In this document: piece by piece, positions 1 to 6,052 of the stretch
Position numbering within the stretch: position 1 is the first letter of the stretch
Layout of the letters: every line of letters begins with the position of its first letter
Origin: an uncultured Rhodospirillaceae bacterium
Lineage (GTDB): Bacteria; Pseudomonadota; Alphaproteobacteria; Rhodospirillales; Casp-alpha2
Direction: 5' to 3'
NCBI GenBank assembly: GCA_913048145.1
Contig: CAJWVP010000080.1
Coordinates: 1-10,048, forward strand
DNA: 10,048 nt
Program-made: the position numbers and the translations under genes
The notes under the pieces: generated by a model
Seen by the model: the letters and a program-made list of their open reading frames with translations, nothing else
What the model was told of the DNA's origin: nothing
Databases searched by the model: none

Positions 1-21
1 CTTTGGTTGCGTCTTTTGCTT

Positions 22-288
22 TTAGGTCGCACTGCAGGCATCAAGGCGTGCCTTCACGCCTGAGCAGTTGATGGCCACATGTTTGATATGGCCGCCACCG
101 GTATCGCCGGGCGAATCCTTGCCTACCACATGGATCACTGGCTGTTCCCCACAGAAGAGCAAGGCCAGAGGAAAGTCCACTTCCGGCGTGTAGCCATCGG
201 TAAACCCAAGCGCCGTCTTCAGGAATTTAGAGGTTTCCTCCACGCCCTTTGTCAAGATTGTGAAGTGGCGCAGCAAGTCGACGGGCAT
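22..288 (-). pseudogene. VOC (glyoxalase/bleomycin-resistance fold) protein, probably frameshifted near its C-terminus
   Basis: The 88-residue frame begins MPVDLLRHFTILTKGVEET and carries the hallmarks of a vicinal-oxygen-chelate module: an N-terminal beta strand with H8 followed by FTIL, then FLKTALGF, then a central PVIHVVG strand, then GGHIKHVAINCSG opening the second half-module. VOC proteins of this type usually run to about 130-150 residues, and this one stops at a TAA just after RLDAC. Shifting frame at that point gives CDLKAKDATK, which stays open to the window edge and suits the expected continuation, so a one-base indel is likely. VOC members bind a divalent metal and act as dioxygenases, isomerases or lyases; the substrate cannot be told here. 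Upstream of the ATG is a weak GAGAAA ribosome site. The gene could be intact if the indel is an assembly error. Confidence 0.6.
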
Positions 289-610
289 GATGTATTTCTC
301 ACAGCTTTTACCGTGGAGCTTCTGTATAGCGCCTTCCCAATGAGTTCAAACCGCGCCGAACCATGTCCATTAAAACCGACGCTGCGTTGGTCAGAGTTCC
401 CATGGAATGGGCGAGGTTTTGATGAAGGGTTATAGTTCAGCGTAGCGCATGGGGGTGGAACCGGATCATCTCGGCCGAGGGTGAGCGCCGACGGATGCCA
501 ATGGCCCGGGCTAGAGTTTTGATGATGGCCCGGAGAATGCCCATGGCGTTAGTGGTCCTTTAAAAGCACATTCCTGATACCAATAGCCCATTTGGAACGC
601 TCTGTAAACG
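289..610. other. Intergenic stretch without a convincing gene
   Basis: About 320 bases separate the VOC gene from the promoter of the hydroxyacid dehydrogenase. The frames here are short. The only candidate is a 35-codon minus-strand frame (437-544) described in the findings. No tRNA, terminator with a clear U-tract, or insertion-sequence end was recognised. Confidence 0.5.
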
Positions 611-620
611 ACATGTTGTG

Positions 621-632
621 TATGTATACATA
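621..632. promoter_or_regulatory. Perfect 12-bp palindrome, GntR-type operator candidate
   Basis: TATGTATACATA is its own reverse complement and contains the TGTATACA core typical of GntR-family (FadR/FCD-like) operators. It abuts the perfect TATAAT at 633-638, so a bound repressor would cover the promoter of the downstream 2-hydroxyacid dehydrogenase. A second, smaller inverted repeat, CTACA TAT TGTAG (640-652), lies just downstream. Assignment to GntR is inference from the motif; no regulator gene lies in the window. Confidence 0.4.
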
Positions 633-638
633 TATAAT
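633..638 (+). promoter_or_regulatory. Perfect -10 hexamer (TATAAT) for the hydroxyacid dehydrogenase gene
   Basis: TATAAT sits 88 bases before the chosen ATG at 726. No good -35 hexamer is found at 16-18 bases upstream; TTGTGT at 616-621 is too close. The promoter may therefore be weak or activator-dependent. The AT-rich surroundings contrast with the GC-rich coding region that follows. Confidence 0.4.
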
Positions 639-725
639 ACTACATATTGTAGAGATTGGGATTCATCTGGAGACGCTGCTGTTCTCGGTTTAGAAAACAG
701 CCAATCAAACGCATGGAGAACGGGC

Positions 726-1781
726 ATGACAGAAGGCAGACGTAGGTTGGTTTACTTCGATGAATGGATGGACCCGAGCGGACCGGACCGCGCCCGCGCC
801 TTGTCCGGGTTAGAACTCATCGAGTTGGACAGCGCCGGGTCGGCCGATACCAATTGGAAGGTTTTGTCCGGGGCCCACGGCCATCAACTCCGCCCCAGTA
901 CGGAAACGCCCGAGATCTACTATCCCCGTGGTGATTTCTTTCAGCGCTGCCCGAGCCTACTGGCCATCGCATCCGCTGGCGCTGGGTATGACATGGTCAA
1001 CGTCGACGACTGCACGGAAGCCGGCGTCTTATTGTTCAATCAGACCGGCGCCAACGCGGAATCCGTTGCCCAGCACGTGCTGGCGATGATGCTGACGTTG
1101 ACGAAACAGCTCATTCAATCCGACCGAGCTATGCGGTCCAACCACCGGGATTGGACACGCTGGGATTATTCCGGCCGAGAACTGACCGGCCGGACGCTGG
1201 GGATTGTCGGGCTCGGCAATATCGGACGCTGCGTGGCACGGATGACCGGAGCCGTGTTTGGAATGCGGGTCATTGCTTACGACCCTTATCTAGCGGACTC
1301 GGATTTCGCCGACCGCGGGGCGGAGAAGTGCGACAGCTTGGAAACCCTGTTTCGCGACGCTGATTTCGTGTCCATCAACTGCCCGCTCACGGATGAGACC
1401 CGCGGCATGATCAATGGGGATCTTTTCAACGTCATGAAGGAAACGGCCTATTTCGTGATCACCGCACGGGGCGGGATCTACGATGAACTGGCCCTGGAGG
1501 ATGTATTGCGGGCGGGACAGATTGCCGGCGCCGGCCTCGACGTTTTCGAGCAGGAGCCGCCGGCGATGGATCACCCGTTGTTGAAATTCGATAACGTCTT
1601 GGTTAGCCCGCACAACGCTGGTATTACCGATGACGCCAACTTGAACATGGTCACGTCGGCGCTTGAACAATGGGCCGATGTCTTCGCCGGCCGACGACCG
1701 CGCAACCTGATCAACCCGTCGGCCTGGGACGCATTTCAAACTCGCTATCAGGCGGTATTCGGTTTGAGCGCGGCGGAGTAG
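726..1781 (+). CDS. D-isomer specific 2-hydroxyacid dehydrogenase (NAD-binding)
   Basis: This 351-residue cytosolic enzyme of the D-2-hydroxyacid dehydrogenase family interconverts a 2-oxo acid and a D-2-hydroxy acid using NAD(P). The split substrate domain contains an AGAGYD motif (84-89) and a QTGANAESVAQHVL helix (106-119). The Rossmann motif GLGNIG is at 162-167 with D186 closing beta-2, which favours NAD over NADP. The catalytic set is visible: R248 in TARGG, E277 in DVFEQEP and H296 in SPHNAG. The frame stays open upstream to 618, but ATG 726 is preferred because GGAG lies seven bases before it and the extra 36 residues look non-coding (MYVYIYNTTYC). The next gene begins four bases after the stop, suggesting cotranscription. 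Substrate is unknown; phosphoglycerate, glyoxylate or another 2-oxo acid are all possible. Confidence 0.92.
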   Translation: MTEGRRRLVYFDEWMDPSGPDRARALSGLELIELDSAGSADTNWKVLSGAHGHQLRPSTETPEIYYPRGDFFQRCPSLLAIASAGAGYDMVNVDDCTEAGVLLFNQTGANAESVAQHVLAMMLTLTKQLIQSDRAMRSNHRDWTRWDYSGRELTGRTLGIVGLGNIGRCVARMTGAVFGMRVIAYDPYLADSDFADRGAEKCDSLETLFRDADFVSINCPLTDETRGMINGDLFNVMKETAYFVITARGGIYDELALEDVLRAGQIAGAGLDVFEQEPPAMDHPLLKFDNVLVSPHNAGITDDANLNMVTSALEQWADVFAGRRPRNLINPSAWDAFQTRYQAVFGLSAAE

Positions 1782-1785
1782 GACG

Positions 1786-2064
1786 ATGGTCGATTCGGTC
1801 TATGGCAATAACCACCGCGACCTACGCTTTGCGATCAGCCTGAAGACCCGCGTCTTTGCCGACGGGCACGAATACGACGCGAGGCCGTGCCGAGTCTCCA
1901 TCAGCGGCACAGCATTCGAAGCCAACGACATCTATCAGAACAATACCTTCGGCGATCTCCACGTGGAACGGTATGATCAATACAAAAGCCGCGTGGTCCC
2001 GGATTTCTGCGGCGGCTACGCCCTGGAATTCGCGCAAATGGTCACCGAACGCCGCACCATGTAA
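1786..2064 (+). CDS. Small protein of unknown function, possibly truncated by nonsense codons
   Basis: I do not recognise this 92-residue product (begins MVDSVYGNNHRDLRFAIS). It is rich in aromatic and charged residues, has no signal peptide or membrane segment, and contains NDIYQNNTFGDLHVERYD and VVPDFCGGYALEFAQMV. It starts four bases after the dehydrogenase stop with GGAGTAGGACG before the ATG, a good ribosome site, so it is probably translated from the same message. The reading frame continues convincingly beyond its TAA: EAIKN, then TAG, then EKIVNWKRLLQA, then TGA at 2119-2121, directly against the convergent oxidoreductase. This implies a parent protein of about 111 residues with two damaged glutamate-like codons, or simply untranslated tail. 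It may help the dehydrogenase, but that is only suggested by position. Confidence 0.6.
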   Translation: MVDSVYGNNHRDLRFAISLKTRVFADGHEYDARPCRVSISGTAFEANDIYQNNTFGDLHVERYDQYKSRVVPDFCGGYALEFAQMVTERRTM

Positions 2065-2121
2065 GAGGCGATCAAGAATTAGGAAAAGATCGTCAACTGG
2101 AAGAGGCTGCTGCAGGCTTGA

Positions 2122-3237
2122 TCAGGCAACGCCGAATTGTTCCGCTACCTCTTCGGCGATAGCCAGCGACGAGGTCAGGCCAGGGCTTTCGATGCCGTAG
2201 AGATTAACCAGGCCGGCAACGCCGTGTTCGGTCGGGCCCTGGATCATGAAGTCGTTGGCGTACTTGGCCTGGTTCGGTCCCCCGAGTTTCGGTCGAATGC
2301 CCACATACCCGGGCTGCAGGACGCCGTCCTCGAGGCCTGGCCAGTAGCGGCGGATGGCGTCGTAGAAGCTATCTGCTCGGGCCGGGTCGACCTCGTAGTC
2401 CGGTTCATCCACCCAGGAGACGTCCGGGCCGAACTTGGTCTGGCCGCCAAGGTCCAAGGTCGAATGGGTGCCCAACCCGCCCGGTACCGGCACAGGATAG
2501 ATCAGGTGGTTGAACGGGCTCTTCCCGATCAGGGTGAAGTACGTCCCCTTGGCGTAGAAGAGGGGTGGGATGGTGTTTGCGGGGATACCGGCGATAGTGC
2601 GCGCCAGGGGTTGCGCGCCGAGCCCCGTCGAATTGACCAGGGTCCGGCAATGCAGCGTCATGGCGTCGGCGCCGCCGGTCTCGATCGTAATGCCGCCGTT
2701 CTCGACCCGGCCGCCGGCGACTGGGCTCATGAATGCGATCATCCCACCATGGTCTTCCATGTCGCCTTGGTAAGCCAGCATCAGGCCGTGGGAATCAATA
2801 ATTCCGGTCGACGGCGATAGGAGCGCACGAACCGCATGGAGGTTCGGTTCTATCACGCGTAGTTCATCCGCGTCCACCCAGCTCAGGTCCGACACGCCGT
2901 TGGCGGCGGCTTTCTCCTTCGTGGCTTCAAGGGCAGGAATCTCTTCCTCCGTCGTGGCCACGACCAATTTGCCCAGGCGCTTGTGCGCGACGCCGTGGCT
3001 CTCACAGTACTTATAGAGAGCCTGCTTGCCGGCGACGCAACACCTCGCCTTCAGGCTGCCCTTGGCGTAATAGATGCCTGCGTGAATGACTTCGGAATTC
3101 CTGGATGATGTGCCCGTGCCGATGTCGTCGGCTGCTTCCAGGACGATCACCTCGCGTCCGGCTATGGCCAACCGGCGCGCGATGGCTAAACCCACGACGC
3201 CGGCGCCGATGACAATGCAATCTACGGTTTCGGTCAT
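2122..3237 (-). CDS. FAD-dependent oxidoreductase, L-2-hydroxyglutarate oxidase (LhgO)-like
   Basis: This 371-residue flavoprotein belongs to the D-amino-acid oxidase (DAO) superfamily. The dinucleotide-binding motif GAGVVGLAIA is at 11-20, with E34 as the ribose-binding acid (REVIVLEAA). SSRNSEVIHAGIYY (44-57) is the signature of the L-2-hydroxyglutarate dehydrogenase/oxidase branch, as are YPVPVPGGLGTH, the GIRPKLGG segment and the C-terminal IESPGLTSSLAIAEEVA, which closes the FAD site. Length matches the family (about 370-400). The likely reaction is oxidation of an L-2-hydroxy acid to the 2-oxo acid, with electrons going to a quinone or oxygen. The start has no strong Shine-Dalgarno but gives a proper N-terminus. 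It converges on the small gene to its left, with the stop next to that gene's extended frame. Specificity for 2-hydroxyglutarate is not proven. Confidence 0.85.
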   Translation of the reverse strand: MTETVDCIVIGAGVVGLAIARRLAIAGREVIVLEAADDIGTGTSSRNSEVIHAGIYYAKGSLKARCCVAGKQALYKYCESHGVAHKRLGKLVVATTEEEIPALEATKEKAAANGVSDLSWVDADELRVIEPNLHAVRALLSPSTGIIDSHGLMLAYQGDMEDHGGMIAFMSPVAGGRVENGGITIETGGADAMTLHCRTLVNSTGLGAQPLARTIAGIPANTIPPLFYAKGTYFTLIGKSPFNHLIYPVPVPGGLGTHSTLDLGGQTKFGPDVSWVDEPDYEVDPARADSFYDAIRRYWPGLEDGVLQPGYVGIRPKLGGPNQAKYANDFMIQGPTEHGVAGLVNLYGIESPGLTSSLAIAEEVAEQFGVA

Positions 3238-3440
3238 GGCGGGAAGATGGCGTGGTGGCGCGCGCCTGTCCAGTCGTTATCGCTTAACTGGCGGCGGTCG
3301 GTCCCTTGATCCGGTTTCAATGAGGTAACCCCTTTGCCGGCAGCGACGCCTAGAGGCGGTATTCGACGCGCCCAACGCTATAACCTATGGTTGAATCATC
3401 TGATGAACAGAGAAATAGCATGGCTTCGAAGGTCTTATGC

Positions 3441-3470
3441 TTGAATGTCAACGTCTTTCAATTTTAAATA
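3441..3470 (+). promoter_or_regulatory. Candidate promoter for the DehI-type gene
   Basis: TTGAAT (3441-3446) and TAAATA (3465-3470) form a -35/-10 pair with an 18-base spacer, placing a start about 40 bases before the ATG at 3519. The -10 lies within the left arm of the AT inverted repeat, so a protein bound there could block the promoter. The match is moderate in an AT-rich area, where such pairs arise by chance. Confidence 0.3.
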
Positions 3471-3482
3471 AATATTTAAAAT
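3461..3482. repeat. Perfect AT-only inverted repeat (10-bp arms, 2-base centre)
   Basis: The arm ATTTTAAATA is followed by AA and its exact reverse complement TATTTAAAAT. It ends 36 bases before the ATG of the DehI-type gene and overlaps the proposed -10. Its symmetry and position suit an operator for a dimeric repressor. A similar core (TATTTAA) recurs at about 4272 and 4922 in the same AT-rich stretch. Confidence 0.5.
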
Positions 3483-3518
3483 CAGTTGGTTGCGATTTAC
3501 GCTTAGGTCGTCAAAAGA

Positions 3519-4361
3519 ATGATCGAGATTCCCGAAATAGAAGCGACAGGTAAGGTCGCTGAAATATATGACGACATCCGCCAGACACTAGATATGTCTA
3601 TGGTTAATACCATTTGGCGAAATTTAGCCTTACAAGAGGAGGTTCTGGAGCGGGTTGGTATTCCCTGAAGCCAATTTATCAAGACGGTTCAGTTCGTCAT
3701 TACGCCTCGAAACCCCGCTTCAAGATAAATTTGGATGATGTGTGTCAAATACCGCTCTCAGCGTTCCGTATTCTAGGGATAAGTGACCGGGATAGAGACA
3801 CCCTGAACAATTTACTGGAGGACCTTGCATATAGTAATGCTCAAAATATCATAGCATTTAAGTCTTTATTACATGAGCCTTCGGATACACACGAGATTGA
3901 GGAATTCTTTCCAGAGCGTGATCAGAGGCGCAAATACGATTTACCGCAGCCGATAAATTTCGAAGACCTCTCTTCTGACGAAAAAGAACTATTTGGAGAA
4001 ATCCAGTCAATCGGAGGATCAGTGTCTGTTGGGTTTCCTCCAATGTGGCTGCCCCTCAACATCGCCGTTAGCTTGGGCGATCCTTACTCAAATAGAGGCT
4101 AATGGTCAGTTAGCCATTATGAAGAAAGACACGCGAGAAGCTTCAAATCGCTATTCTTTAATATTACCAGCTCATATTGAACGCATACCTAAGCCAGACT
4201 CAGCTAGCGATGCTATAGAGCGACTAAGCAGATTATGCGACGGAATACTGCGAGCAATGTTAGTGTGTTTAATATTTAAAAAGCTTTCTCGGGTGGATAG
4301 ATGGCCGTTTGGGTATGCTTACCATTTGGGGATTTGGTTAGCGTCGAGAGGAGTCGGGTAA
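3519..4361 (+). pseudogene. DehI-type halocarboxylic acid dehalogenase family gene, broken by two frameshifts
   Basis: Three frames join into one DehI-like protein. Frame one (3519-3668) gives IEATGKVAEIYDDIRQTL and VNTIWRNLALQEEVLERV, the first repeat of the family. The frame is lost near 3650, where one extra T in GGGTTGG would restore V-W-Y and lead into WYSLKPIYQDGSV. Frame two runs on through KPRFKINLDDVCQIPL to FPPMWLPLNIA (about 4065), which corresponds to the second repeat's MWRHLA. Frame three then resumes with LAWAILTQIEANGQLA and ends in DAIERLSRLCDGILRAM, stopping at TAA 4359-4361. DehI proteins hydrolyse D- and L-2-haloacids by activating water, but many family members are of unknown function. 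The database name often reads halocarboxylic acid dehydrogenase. It is probably inactive unless the indels are assembly errors. Recognition is from pattern memory of the duplicated fold. Confidence 0.7.
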
Positions 4362-4444
4362 TGGAAAAACGAAATATTCTAATCATAGCATTTGTACTTC
4401 TGCTGATCGGCGTCCTCTTCAGGGAACTAGGTTTTAGTTTTTAG
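4361..4444 (+). CDS. Tiny single-pass membrane protein (27 residues), unassigned
   Basis: An ATG overlaps the TAA of the broken DehI frame as TAATG and is preceded by AGGAG seven bases upstream (4349-4353), a near-ideal ribosome site. The product starts MEKRNILIIAFVLLLIGVLF and ends RELGFSF. It has a short positive N-terminus, one hydrophobic segment of about 15 residues (6-20) and a charged C-terminal tail, the layout of small bacterial inner-membrane proteins. No family is recognised. It may be coupled to translation of the DehI-type message. Its last 11 bases overlap the end of the broken minus-strand gene. It could be a chance frame, but the start signal is better than that of most neighbours. 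Confidence 0.4.
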   Translation: MEKRNILIIAFVLLLIGVLFRELGFSF

Positions 4445-4823
4445 ACCCGATCATCAAAGCAATGCACGAAGCGGTGTGTATAGATGATTTGTTTTGCTCG
4501 TAGGCCCGGTAGTAATTGCTGAGAATGGTGGTTCCGAAACTGCCCTCGAAGTTGATCGCCTCGAAGCAACGACCGGTGTTGTTTATTTCTTAGTACAAAT
4601 CGATATAGGGCTCCGAAAAGCAGATGCTCGGCTGGCTATCGATCCTGTTACGGAAATACATGGCCGGAGCGGGTTGAGCCAAATGCGCGATCTGGATGAG
4701 GGTTGGTTGCCGGTATACCGGGCAGGGATCGTCGGCGGAGGTTTCGGCTTGGTATTCGACGAACTCCAAGATTTTTGAATTATTGATCAGTTCCGGAATT
4801 TTGTTGGTGGGGATCATCGCCAC
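4434..4823 (-). pseudogene. Unidentified minus-strand gene interrupted by one in-frame TAA
   Basis: The minus strand reads openly from a GTG at 4823 (or ATG at 4817) through IPTNKIPELINNSKILEFVE, PVYRQPTLIQIAHLAQ and FSEPYIDLY. It meets TAA at 4590-4592 and then continues in the same frame with EINNTGRCFEAINFEGSFGT and LSNYYRAYEQN to a second stop at 4434-4436. Codons on both sides of the TAA prefer G or C in third position, unlike random AT-rich sequence, so the two parts probably belonged to one gene of at least 130 codons. No good ribosome site precedes the first codon, so the 5' end may be missing too. I do not recognise the family. The opposite-strand frame over 4494-4778 is taken as its shadow. 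Confidence 0.45.
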
Positions 4824-4935
4824 GCCTGACTTGTTTGAACAAACTATACGTCATCTATTGGATTGCCGGTGTCAAAGGAGAGTGTGGCCAGAGAAAACCC
4901 TATTTCTTTATTAGTTTCAAATATTTAATATCGTT
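4824..4935. other. Short AT-rich gap
   Basis: This gap lies between the broken minus-strand gene and the next plus-strand ORF. It contains a small GTTTGAACAAAC dyad around 4838-4849 and an AT-rich TATTTAATA near 4922. No gene is seen. Confidence 0.35.
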
Positions 4936-5193
4936 TTGAATGAACCGGCTTGCGCCCAATTCGCCATGGCCCTCGTTAGGAAGACTGACGCCGGCAAGAT
5001 GTTTGGCGCAGAACTACATTGCATGGACCGAAGGACCGGTTTCACAATCCGAAACGGATTGATGACACAAAATACTATCTGCGCGGAGTTTTTGATAGAC
5101 GCTTCTTTTATCATCGATAAACTAGGCGTCGTGTTTTTCGACATTGGTTGTAGCGCCATTCCGATGGCGCTTGGATGGGGAGAATGGCAGTGA
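4936..5193 (+). CDS. Unassigned short ORF coupled to the class II aldolase-family gene
   Basis: The frame gives up to 85 residues from a TTG at 4936; the first ATG is at 4966. It includes LVRKTDAGKMFGAELHCMDR, FTIRNGLMTQNTICAEF and IIDKLGVVFFDIGCSAIP. No domain is recognised and there is no clear ribosome site at its beginning, so it may be the 3' remnant of a longer gene. Support for translation is indirect: its TGA (5191-5193) overlaps the preferred GTG start of the next gene as GTGA, the arrangement also seen between the J-domain and amidase genes in this window. A competing minus-strand frame covers 4917-5159 with no better features. Confidence 0.3.
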   Translation: MNEPACAQFAMALVRKTDAGKMFGAELHCMDRRTGFTIRNGLMTQNTICAEFLIDASFIIDKLGVVFFDIGCSAIPMALGWGEWQ

Positions 5194-5969
5194 GCCTACA
5201 CGCACCCAAATCCAATTTCGAGGCTCGCGCGTCGGCTGAGATGGGTGAGCATCTTAGCGATCGCCCTGCGTGGACCATACAGCAGAAACTCGCGCTGACG
5301 GCCCGCATCCTCGCGGCCGATGGACATGGTTCCGGCATCGCCGGTCAGATCACCGCTCGCGGCGAAGTCCCCGACACTATGTGGACGGCGCGGTTTGGAT
5401 TAGGCCTCGATGAAATACGCGCCAGCGATTTTCTGCTCGTCGATAACGATCTCAATGTTATCGAGGGCGCCGGCATGCCAAACCCGTCAAACCGGTTCCA
5501 TATGTGGGTATACAGGGCGCGGCCCGATGTGATGAGCATCGTGCATACCCATCCGCCGAATGTCTCGGCGCTTTCCATGCTTGGTGTGCCGCTGATTGCG
5601 TCGCATATGGACACGGCTATGTTCTACGAGGACTGTGCGTGGCTTCCTGAATGGCCGGGGCCGCCCATCGGCGACGAAGAAGGTGACTTGATCTCGAATG
5701 CCCTTGGCGACAAACGCGCAATCCTTTTGGCCCACCATGGGCAGCTGTCCGCCGGTGATACTGTCGAACAGGCTGCAATCCTCGCGTATCATTTCGAGCA
5801 TGCGGCAAAAATACAGTTGCGCGCCATGGCTGCTGGCGAGATCAAACCCCTGCCGCCGGACGCCGGTCGCCATGCGCATGACTACCGGCTCAAGCCCGAA
5901 CCATTGAACGCGACGTTTGATTGCTATGCTCGGTCCGTGTTGGGCGTCGGACCAGATGTCTTGGACTGA
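5190..5969 (+). CDS. Class II aldolase/adducin family protein
   Basis: This 259-residue cytosolic protein has the zinc-dependent class II aldolase/adducin fold. Metal ligands are H119 and H121 in VHTHPP and H183 in LAHHGQLSAG. GSGIAGQITAR (48-58) is the phosphate or substrate loop region, and RFHMWVYRARPDVMSIVH leads into the metal site. At the position of the fuculose-aldolase catalytic glutamate (19 before the first histidine) it has S100 in NPSNRFH, so classical aldol cleavage is doubtful. Several members of the fold act as decarboxylases or dehydratases. GTG 5190 is chosen because GGGGAG lies seven bases upstream and the GTG overlaps the preceding TGA; ATG 5184 and 5175 are in-frame alternatives with poorer spacing. 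The gene is intact and GC-rich, unlike the sequence to its left. The substrate is not identifiable. Confidence 0.88.
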   Translation: MSLHAPKSNFEARASAEMGEHLSDRPAWTIQQKLALTARILAADGHGSGIAGQITARGEVPDTMWTARFGLGLDEIRASDFLLVDNDLNVIEGAGMPNPSNRFHMWVYRARPDVMSIVHTHPPNVSALSMLGVPLIASHMDTAMFYEDCAWLPEWPGPPIGDEEGDLISNALGDKRAILLAHHGQLSAGDTVEQAAILAYHFEHAAKIQLRAMAAGEIKPLPPDAGRHAHDYRLKPEPLNATFDCYARSVLGVGPDVLD

Positions 5970-6052
5970 ACGCGGAGGGCAGGGGCTCCAGCCGAAGTTG
6001 ACGAATGGGGCATTTTGTCGCCGCGCCACGATCATTACTTCTTCAATAACAA

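Larger units (their letters stand above)
3238..3518. other. Divergent intergenic region with AT-rich operator/promoter elements
   Basis: This 280-base gap separates the oxidoreductase (leftward) from the broken DehI-type gene (rightward) and must hold both promoters. Base composition shifts from GC-rich to AT-rich across it. Visible elements are a small dyad TCATC-T-GATGA at 3396-3406 and the large AT inverted repeat at 3461-3482. No gene was seen in it. Confidence 0.5.

Noticed and set aside
79..435. 118-codon plus-strand frame
   Set aside because: It is antisense to the VOC gene and extends into non-coding sequence; there is no ribosome site or known motif.
1290..1739. 149-codon minus-strand frame
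   Set aside because: It is antisense to the hydroxyacid dehydrogenase and carries no recognisable motif.
2137..2820. 227-codon plus-strand frame
   Set aside because: It is antisense to the LhgO-like oxidoreductase, whose motifs are unambiguous.
4494..4778. 94-codon plus-strand frame opposite the interrupted minus-strand gene
   Set aside because: Third-position bias favours the minus strand, which is open on both sides of one TAA, and no start signal precedes the plus frame.
5487..6035. 182-codon minus-strand frame
   Set aside because: It is antisense to the class II aldolase-family gene, whose zinc motifs are conserved.
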